Source: Scatophagus argus (Eukaryota; Chordata; Actinopteri; Scatophagidae). From it: DNA of 64,000 bases. The DNA lies in contig NC_058497.1 in NCBI RefSeq assembly GCF_020382885.2, positions 23,738,330 to 23,802,329 of the forward strand, read 5' to 3'. This document shows positions 54,985 to 64,000 of this stretch, piece after piece. Position 1 is the stretch's first letter, and every line of letters begins with the position of its first letter. A program made the translations under genes and the position numbers. The notes beneath the pieces were generated by a model. It saw nothing but the letters and a program-made list of their open reading frames with translations, had not been told where the DNA came from and ran no database searches.

Positions 54985-57900
54985 AATGAAAGGTTTTATC
55001 TTGTTAGTGATGTGCTTGTTTTGGTCTGTGACATTTGGCTTTGCTGAAAACTGGAACTTTGTATAAAACTTGAACTGGAAACTGAAAGCAGGCTGATGTA
55101 ATTTAAGGTTGTAGTTCAGCACTGATATACTGGGCCCTCACCCATACGCAGTTCCTCCTCCTCCTCCTACACTTTTTCAGTATGAAGCTGCTTTTCTGCT
55201 TAAAGCTCTCTCGTGTGATCCTTTGCCGATGGAGACAGACCTCCCTCAGCATGTTTCTTCCAGCTATTCTTTACCAAAACCAGGCACTTAGCAACGACTG
55301 TCCAGCGTCAGGATCCGCCGGTGGAAAAGCAAGGTGTGTGCCAGGTGCGTGTGCTCCACTTCTGCCTGTTTACTCTCGACGACTACGGACCGAAGCAGAG
55401 CAACAACCTCTGCTGGGTTTCACCACTGGCTGATGTACAGCCCGGATGTACAGCCCGTTACTGACACTTTACCTGTGGGGATGTACACCATACCAACATT
55501 TTTATTATCTCCCAGCACCTCGTCCATCCCTACCCCCACCCTGCCAGCCCCACCCCTCTCTCTCAGTACTCAAGGGATTACTGGCAGCCCCACGAGGCTG
55601 AATTGGAAGTGAGGAGAGCAGGTCCAGACCCGTTGGTTAAGTCCCAGACTTAAGGGCAGTGACTACATGGAAAATTAAACACACATACTGCACACATGCA
55701 CATGAAAACACTGAACCCACTGACACACAGCCACAGCTCAAGCACATCAACGTCAAACGCCTTACATAAGCATTGTGCTACAGCGTGGTATGAGGGATGC
55801 TTGTGCTGCGAACAAGGTGACAGTGATCTGTGCTATCTTGTTCCAGCTCTGGTCACATTACCCAGGGTTCCTCCGGAAAGCACTGGAATTTTTCTCCCGT
55901 GAGCCAACACAGAGAGTGCTTGTTTGGAAAGCACGCTCTGAAGGCAGAAAAAGTTAGAAGAAACACGATCAACATAACCGAGTCCCCTTTTATCTCACCT
56001 TTCAAAATGCTTCAGACAGATCTGTTGCCAGGTCCTGATTTTTAATGGTGCCAAGGCACAATGTGCTCTGCTTTATCTTGGCAGGGCAGATGTTAATGGA
56101 ATGTTAAAAAACGTTTTTCTCCAAGAAAACATGATCATTATCAGACCCAAACACGCAAGAAATTGGTTTTGTTGGAGGAGACAAGATCATTAAAATTAGT
56201 TTCTAAAAATGCCTGCACTTCAACCTGTTTTACTTTCCCCGTAATGACCAAACGAAGGGTATGAATGTCAAGAGGGTCATAAATCTATCACGGTGTTAAT
56301 GGAACAGCCCCAGAGGGAAGACAAACTCAAGTGGGCTTGTCCTCCTAACCAGTGTTCATTTCTCAGCAGCTGCTTCCTTTCCAGGCCTTGGGCTTTTTGT
56401 GGGACTGAAACGAACTGCTGACACCTCCTGCCACAGACCGAAGCACATCCCAGAAAGTGCTCCGTCCGACAAGGAAAAGAAAACGGGGGTCACTTGAATT
56501 CACCGCTCTGCGTACGAGTGTTGCGCAAGAGAAAAGAGTGCAGGTGTTATTTCACTACTTACACAATCCACGTGCGGGATTTATATGACTGCATGACTAA
56601 CCAGAAAACTGTTCTTTTGTTGCGCTTCATCAAAGTGAATAATTTGGACATAACAGGCTCACTGATTGAATGCACGTGCTGTGTTTTGCTCTTCTCTCAT
56701 CTGAAATAAAAAACGCAATGCAGCCTGTTTCGCGTACTGCTGCCTGAAACGTCTTCTCCTTGTGGCACTTTTACAAGTTCGCAGTGAAAACTGATCAGGC
56801 TAAACGTAAGCCGATTTGCCACACCGCCGGTCTCGAAATGCTATTTTGGGTTCTCTGTCTTATTACAACATTTGCAATTATATGTCCACCGATCTTTTGC
56901 CACAACTGGTTATTAAAAGTGGAGCAGGAGAGCGGCCTGGTGTAATTCCTGAGGACTCAGACGGAGCTGACTGTGACCTTAATAACACACTCTGGTGTCC
57001 TGCTGCTCAAGGCTTTTGTTGCTGCAGGTGCTGAATCTGCGTGCACACACACACACACACACACCAAGTACACACACATCAACAAACAAGCCTTCCTACT
57101 CCCAGTTAGGCCTACAACTTTTCTTATTTCTTTTTCCTTTTAATTAAAATTTTCAGTCAGTTTTGTCTCGTTTTGAGACAGTGAAATAATTTAACTTGGT
57201 CAGCTTAATTCGTTTTTTTTTTTTAATTCATTTTCTTAAAACTAACATTGGAACTATTTTACATTAATACAACATTAATACAACACTGACACACACACAC
57301 ACACCTCCGTAATTTTGTAAAGACTTCTTCCTTTAAAGCGAATTAAAATCTTAACTCTCAAACAGTCCTTTGAAGAAGTAAGGATTGGAGAATGTGTCCT
57401 AACAAGGTCTAGAACTGAGCTCTCTCTCTCTTTCTCACACACATACACACACACACACACCCTGTCAAACAAGCTGATCTCAGTTAATTTTCTGTACGAT
57501 TATTTTAATGTGACGATATGAATTAAACTCTCCGGTGTGTAAGTCCTTCACCGCAGTATCCGCAGGTAAACTGAGCACTGCGAAGGCTTCCGACTGAATG
57601 CAGCTCTGCTGAATATGCAAAAGGTTAGCGGTGCGCTGACAGGTTTTCCCCTCTCCACCTGTCTTTCCTTCACCACGGCCCCTCTCACTTCGCACTAAGC
57701 TAAGATGTTTATCGCAGTCTGAGTCAGCCGACCGTATCCCTTGCTCAGTCTCTTCTGTTCTCACGTCTCCTCTCTCATCTTATTGTTAACCTCTGCCAGC
57801 TCTTTGAAGACTTCCTGGCCGGTTTGAGTTATCACCTGAACTAAACAAGGCAAGAGATAGGGGAAGAAAACAGATGTAGGAGAGCGAATGAAAGGGGAAC

Positions 57901-60900
57901 GATGGAATAAAAGACCACACACACCTCAGCCTGCCAGACATTAAGCTAACGGATGAAAAACAACATATTCAAAGATGAGAATTTTTCATTTAGTTTTTAC
58001 CAGATGGTGGCTGCGCACTTTTGTCATGCACATAACCGGTAGCTAACATCATAGCTTAATGGAAAGAGGTTCAAAGACACAAGAGAAACTCAAGGCCTCT
58101 TCAAAGTGAAAACTACAAAGGGAAAGTATGATAAAACATGTGAGAGTGTCTGAGTGTGGTTGTAAAGCATGCTGCGCCCTGACTCATTTGCTGGACCTCA
58201 GTAAGTAAGAAATGTTTTCTAAAAAAGGAAAGGTACCAATTACATCTCTGCACTGGCTCCTTCACATGGTACCGCCCCTCCATTTCCTTCCTTCTCACAG
58301 TCTTTCTCTCTCTCTCTCTCTCTTATTCTCTGTCTGTCCCTTGACACGGAGGGACAAATCGGGCCTATAAACAGCTACCATCTCTGTGGGGAATAAACAG
58401 AGGAGACGCTCTGACTCTGGGGTCTGAAAAGACAACATTGGTCATGTAGACGCTACACCCAGAGGAGAGGCAGCCCCTAAATAGCAGCTTAACCTCACAA
58501 CCCCGACTGAGGAACGTACCCCAGTGGGTGATGGTGACGCTAAGAGGGGAGGAGAACTGACGAGAGTTGAGGTTTGAGGGTCCCTGGCTAGCCTCTATTG
58601 CGCTAGCATCTGTAACCCAATGAGGTTTTAATGGAGGGTTTCTTTCAGCAGTCTTTCCTAAAAACTCTGTACACCTTTCTTTAATTTTCCACTGGCTTGT
58701 AAAGCTGCAATTTTAAGGCCCAAGGAATGTTTTTGTTTCGGTCACTTGACAACAGAATGATCCTACGGCTGAGGACGGACGTCCTTGTTATATCATCACC
58801 TTATAAAGTCTTTATGGCCGACCATAAGTAATAAGTATTAGGTGGTATTGATATTTCATAACTTTATACCTCCATTACATTTCACTGGGGTATACAGCAA
58901 AAGTGTGTTTAATGTGTAATTAGCCTTAAGACTTGCGAGGTTTAAATGATTATGGTCAACAGAATAATGAGTGGATAGGAAATAAGTGCTCTTCTTCCAT
59001 AGATTCTTCTTCCTCTCACTTGTTGCCACAGTGGTTGCCAACACATCAGTGGGCTGAAGGGAGATGGTGGCAGGCAGTTCAATAAAACCACGAGGCTGTT
59101 GAGCCATGTTGGCTGGCTCACCTTTATCATCGAGGAGGGATCTGTTAGCTGTAAGCTATTAGCTCCACAAGTCAAACACACTGCAGGATTCTGCTGCCCA
59201 CCAGCTGCTAACAGCTAAGGAGCAGATTTGCTGTTCATAATGCAACATTGTGTACTACAATACACCACCTCAATACAGCATCTCCATATCAGCTGAATAG
59301 CAAGGGGAGTGTCTGTATTGACATGACCCAAGCCTGATTCACTCTCTGTTCTGTTCTCCACAAACTGCCAAAATGTTTGACTTCTGCTAACTTTTTCTGC
59401 TGTAGGCTATAGTGAGTCTGTGTCCAAATTGGTTTGTTGAAAACCAAACAAGCAACTAATAATAAAAAGTAATTAATAATTATTCAGTTTTCAAGGCAAT
59501 ATAGATAAATTCTACTCAGTTTCCTCTGACTGTATGCTGCTTTTAATGATGCATTGTTGGATCTCATGTGCCTTCCCCTATAGGGTATGAAAACTCTAAA
59601 CAGACATTAGACACCACAAAGCGCACTGTGTGGTGAAGAGTGAATTATTTTGCACTCAGTCAAGTAGTTACAGGAGCAAGTGGCACAGAGGCATGCTGGG
59701 AGATGGGGTGGAGCTTCAGCTGGCCATGAACCTCTTAGTGAGCTCGGCCGAACTGACGCTGTCACCCTCACCAGTGGGAGTAACCTGAAGTTCAGTTACA
59801 CGTTATTACTCATCCCACCGCTTCCTTTGTCCGCACACACACACACACACACACACAGAAAAATGGGGGGCAAGTCTGCTGACCCCAATTAAGAGAGGTG
59901 CGACTGAAGACACAAATTACACCCCGGTGTTAAACTGACACAGTGGACAGGAAGAAATAGTATGTTCTCTTTCTGTGAACACACACACACACACACACAC
60001 ACATATTGTCTGCGTCACACGGTAACTTGACTCTTCTTATTGGATAAATGGGAGGTTAGGGAGGTGTTAAGTTCTCGAGGAGCAGCTTGGTATAGGGTCT
60101 GTTTTAGATTAGTCGGCCATGATCTGTGGCCTCCTGTGTCAGTGGGGCTCTCGGCTGTATTGATGGCCGTACGAGCGTTATGACAGCAGAGAGAGAGAAA
60201 GACTCAGCAGCCTGTTCCTCCATTGCCTCCACTCAGAGGGACATTAGGTCAGTGTGCCCCCACCCCTCCTTCCTCTCCCCACTGGCTCTGAATTCCCCAA
60301 TGAACAACACATTCCTCCTTCCCAGTCCCTCTGTTTATGACACGCCATCCTTTGAAGCAGCATGTGAGTGTTTGTGTACGTGTATGTGTGTGTGTGCACC
60401 AACGTGTGTGTGTGTGTGTGTTGGCCTTGAGCAACTGAGTCCTGGGTAAAAACATAAACGTTCCAGCATGACACTATCACAGTTGGAGAGTGTGTTTGAG
60501 CATGCAGTGGATCGGACACACCTGATCAGGTACGATTAGGGCATACATCTGCGTGACAGCTGTTTTTTACATCGCTGCTGTGAAGGCCGAATCTAGGCCA
60601 ATTGAATTACACAGAGAGAGGGAGTGCATGAGAGCTATGGGTGGAGGAGAAAGCTATGAGTCATCACCAAACTTGGGATGCTCTCGTTTTAAAAGGAAGA
60701 GATTGAGAGGGGCAGACTGGGTGTTGAGATGAGGAAAAACAAACGAGTTGCCTTTCTAATTAAAGTAGCCCTGAAGGAGAGGGTGGGGGTGTTAGGGAGT
60801 TGGAGGGGGGGGATTGGCGGAGGTCAAAGCAAGCTGAGTCATTCCTTTACACCCATTTCCTGTGATCAGGGCACTTTGGGAGCAGACAGCAGGGTGAAAT

Positions 60901-63900
60901 TATGTGTTTGGTTTATGCAATCTAAGTCGCTTGTCGCTTTCAGTGCACTTTCACACGCAATCACATTATACATGAATCCTTTGAGAGCATATTCAAATTC
61001 GCTAGCACACGTGCAGTGTGTTGGCTATACATGCACACCTGCTCAGACATATACATGACCCTATGTCCACATGCGACAGATCGTTTGCAAAATCTGGTCT
61101 AGGAGAGGTGAGAAAGGCTCCCCCTCAATCAGACATATAGTCAATAACAGCTGTTTATTATTTGCTACTTTTTTAACTGCATTTGATTATTTTGCACATT
61201 TACACGGCGCGGGAAAATAACACACATTTACTACAATATTGTACATCGCTTTTGTGGTGCATGTACTTAACTTGAGCATTTAAATTACATGACTCATCAA
61301 CTTCTGCCCTACTACATTTCAGATGTTAATACAATCATTTATTGTCCGTAATACAGATGAAGTTACTTTGCAGACCTTCTGTTTACGTTTCTGACGAATA
61401 TGAAGACAATTAATTTGTACATGTTAAACTACACACTAGCTGGTGAGATCTCAACCAGTTACATAAAAAGGTTGTTTAATCATGAATGCACCAGGAGTAA
61501 CAATCAAATAGCATACATTGGACCTACAGAACATGTTAACGTGTAATGACCACGCACCTCTTGTTTCACCTCTAATTTCTGCTGTTAATACTTATGTTGA
61601 AATTTAAAATGCAGGACTTTCAGTTCCAGTGGAACACTTTGACTTTGTGGTATTGCTACACTCACAGGAAAGGAAAAATATTTAGCAGGTTTAACAGAAC
61701 GCAGACTTCAAAAGTGAGCACTAATCACATCAGTCTATCTTTGCTTTGGCACCACAGTCCTGCACTGCTGAATCACAAAGCCTAACGGCTCAGTACACTG
61801 GAACCTGAGGGCTGTACACACAGCAGGCATTCCCGAGTGGCATCTGAGCAATCGTTGACTGAATCAATTTGGCCCGATCAGCTTTTCTGACCACTCTGAT
61901 GATAAAGAGTGAGATCATAAAGGATCCCGCTTTCCAGCGAAGTACAGTGAGAGTTCGGAGGATGGTATCTGTGGTTGATTTTTAGTTCACACCACCTGAT
62001 GAACACATGTAACTGCACCGCTCAGTGTGGTCCTGGATTTCTTTTAGATATACCCGCTGGCCTCAGCTCTGCAAAGAGGCTCCAGAGAGTACCTACAACT
62101 GAGGCTGCCTCCCCTGCCTGGCCACCCAAGTGTACAGGATGTGAACTAATACTTAACAGTAAGGAATCAAACTCCCTACAGATAAAAAAAAATAAAAAAG
62201 GCACAGGGATGAGTCTGGAAGGCACCCAAAGGTCTGTCAGTAGGTAATGCTAACTGACAGGAAAGTCCAACATAGGAGCAACAGGAAGAGGAAACTTCCC
62301 CCACAACATCCTGGATGGCCTGCCTATGTATGAATGGATATTTTCAGACACTGCACAGGGTTTCTGAGTCTGTATTTGTGCTTCACAGCTGGTATTGACA
62401 TAGCAAAGCGTGTCTGATGATGACTTCTGTGTTCCAGCTTGTGTGTGTCCACAGTGGCTGGCAAAGTAATGTTGTCCTACTGACAGATATTTTCAGTGTG
62501 TCTTGAACACTTGTGACATGGCAGTCTGTCTGCTGCTCTGCTTGTCTGTTACTGCTGTCTCACCACATCAGATCCCACCTACTGAGACAATTCAGTCCCG
62601 TTGGGAGAGACTGGGCCGGTTTTCTCAACAAACTATCTTTCTTTCCACCTTATTTTGCAGAGCTCTGTGTAAGTCCCATAGTCATCTAATGGTCAGAGTG
62701 TGTACACTCAGACATCCTGAGTCACTTATGATGCGGGCTCATTTCTGTGGGAATGGGTGACCATGTGTGCCGTGCTCGTTCATTCACTGCTCATAAACAG
62801 TAGGAGCACGGCCTGCGATATAAAATAAACTAGCTGCCACAACATGTCGTCGCTACCGTTAACTTAGCGTGAAAACAACAACCGCACTGCCAGATGAAAG
62901 GGCTGCAGCAGGTCACACAACTGCCCTGCCTCTGAGCCACTGTCGCTTTGATAGATCGTCCCGGAGCTCTTTCTTGTTTTATGAGCTCAACCGCGAGAGA
63001 GCTGCCATCTGGCACATTAGTACAACTGTAGGATGTGGGTGTGATGCAGAGCCTGTCACAAAGCTGGTGTTACCTCGAGGTGAAACGAGAAAACAAATAC
63101 TGCAGGTCACCCACATGGGGCGTCCACCGCCTGAAATGCGCCGAAAAGGTGTCGCCGGGATGAGAAAAAGACGGTGACTTTTTCTCATGAAGTTTTGGTC
63201 ACCCTGGATGGGTTCGGTGGGATGGCTGATGTCATAGGGCGAGCAGCGTCTGGGGTGATCACTGTCTATAAATGACATACTTGAGGTGTTCCTCCTCCGT
63301 CCGTCCTCATGCGCACTTTTCACCTCAAACATTTAAGGCCTCTTGATTCACTGTGTCTATTTCACATCCTCCACCGTCTGCCCTGCTCTCTCTATCTGCA
63401 TTCCTCACAGCAAGTTTCTGTCTTTCTCTCTGAGGCACACAGACGCGGGTCTATTTGCTTGAATTTCTCATTTCCTGTTTGGGGTGTGTATCCGATCCCT
63501 TGTTCTCGTGCCCAGCACACATCAAACACTCAAGCTGCTCAAAATGAGAAAAAGAGACAGAAAGGAGGACACACAGAATGCATATAAATAAGGGAATGAT
63601 GGCAAAAGTAGATATGAATGGGAGAGGGGGTTTGTGTGTGGAAAGAATTAAGATGAACATGCGAGGAGAGTGGAAGGGAAAATCCTGACTAATGACACAG
63701 AGACACGGCAAAAACCAATGGAAAATGAAAAAGGAGCAGAAAATACAAAGTGGTTTATTATCATAATATTCACAGATAAGGCCAAATATGGCCAGACTGC
63801 TGGGTTCATACCGCAAAATCATTTTTCATCCTAATGTAATTTTGAAGGAATCTGGGCTGCTTTCACTTCCTATAGCAATTTGTTTTTATTTATTCTGATT

Positions 63901-64000
63901 ATCTGTTTAGTTGGTCATTTTCTAAATTTCCTTTATGAGGGCTGTGGTGCCAGTAAATCGAGAGGCGGGGTGGGTTGCTGGGCATGAGCCATAAAATAAA
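54985..64000. other. Gene-poor region downstream of tgfb1
   Basis: Nine kilobases with no exon chain, recognisable protein pattern or RNA gene. It contains CA/GT repeats (57043-57063, 57291-57302, 59833-59857, 59979-60003, 60401-60421), a CT run (58304-58323) and AT-rich stretches. Open frames of 60-120 codons have composition typical of noncoding DNA. It may hold distal regulatory elements or introns of a gene beyond the right edge. Confidence 0.6.
59979..60003. repeat. (CA)n microsatellite
   Basis: About 12 CA units. A second CA run (59833-59857) lies 120 bp to its left in the same orientation. Confidence 0.95.

Noticed and set aside
55182-64000. Candidate genes from mammalian synteny (TMEM91, B9D2, CCDC97)
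   Set aside because: I looked for these downstream of tgfb1. None of the open frames on either strand resembles these proteins or shows an exon chain.

Overview
The window is vertebrate nuclear DNA, most likely from a percomorph-type teleost. Genes are split by GT-AG introns, CA/GT microsatellites are abundant, and short fish-type transposon remnants lie in introns and spacers. There are no operons, ribosome binding sites or CRISPR arrays. The gene order resembles the mammalian AXL / CYP2S1 / TGFB1 neighbourhood (human 19q13.2, from general knowledge), which supports the gene identities. I joined all exons by eye and checked reading phase at every junction.

Layout. (1) 1-14,605, minus strand: the 5' part of axl, a TAM receptor tyrosine kinase. 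Nine exons give the signal peptide, two Ig domains and two fibronectin III domains; the transmembrane and kinase part lies beyond the left edge. (2) 19,346-23,385, plus strand: a five-exon, 296-residue PH-domain protein that I cannot name. (3) 25,837-28,812 and 29,941-34,682, plus strand: two tandem nine-exon cytochrome P450 family 2 genes (491 and 492 residues) with identical intron positions and phases. (4) 36,243-40,571, minus strand: a nine-coding-exon CDKL1/CDKL4-type kinase (347 residues), convergent with the second P450. (5) 46,029-53,463, plus strand: tgfb1, six coding exons, 383 residues with a 112-residue mature ligand. (6) From about 54,700 to 64,000 I found no gene.

The genes are not one pathway. 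axl and tgfb1 are signalling genes of immune regulation and tissue remodelling, the P450s are ER monooxygenases, and the CDKL-type kinase belongs to a family linked to cilia. What they share is conserved linkage. Between the genes are a LINE 3' fragment, two terminal-inverted-repeat elements, a tRNA-like SINE, a Tc1-like fragment, two exact matches to the CTCF core consensus and a perfect 25-bp inverted repeat. I see no clearly new biological system. The items most worth checking are the unnamed PH-domain gene, the 90-nt stop-containing intron in axl, the palindrome downstream of tgfb1 and the hAT-like insertion next to a tgfb1 splice acceptor.
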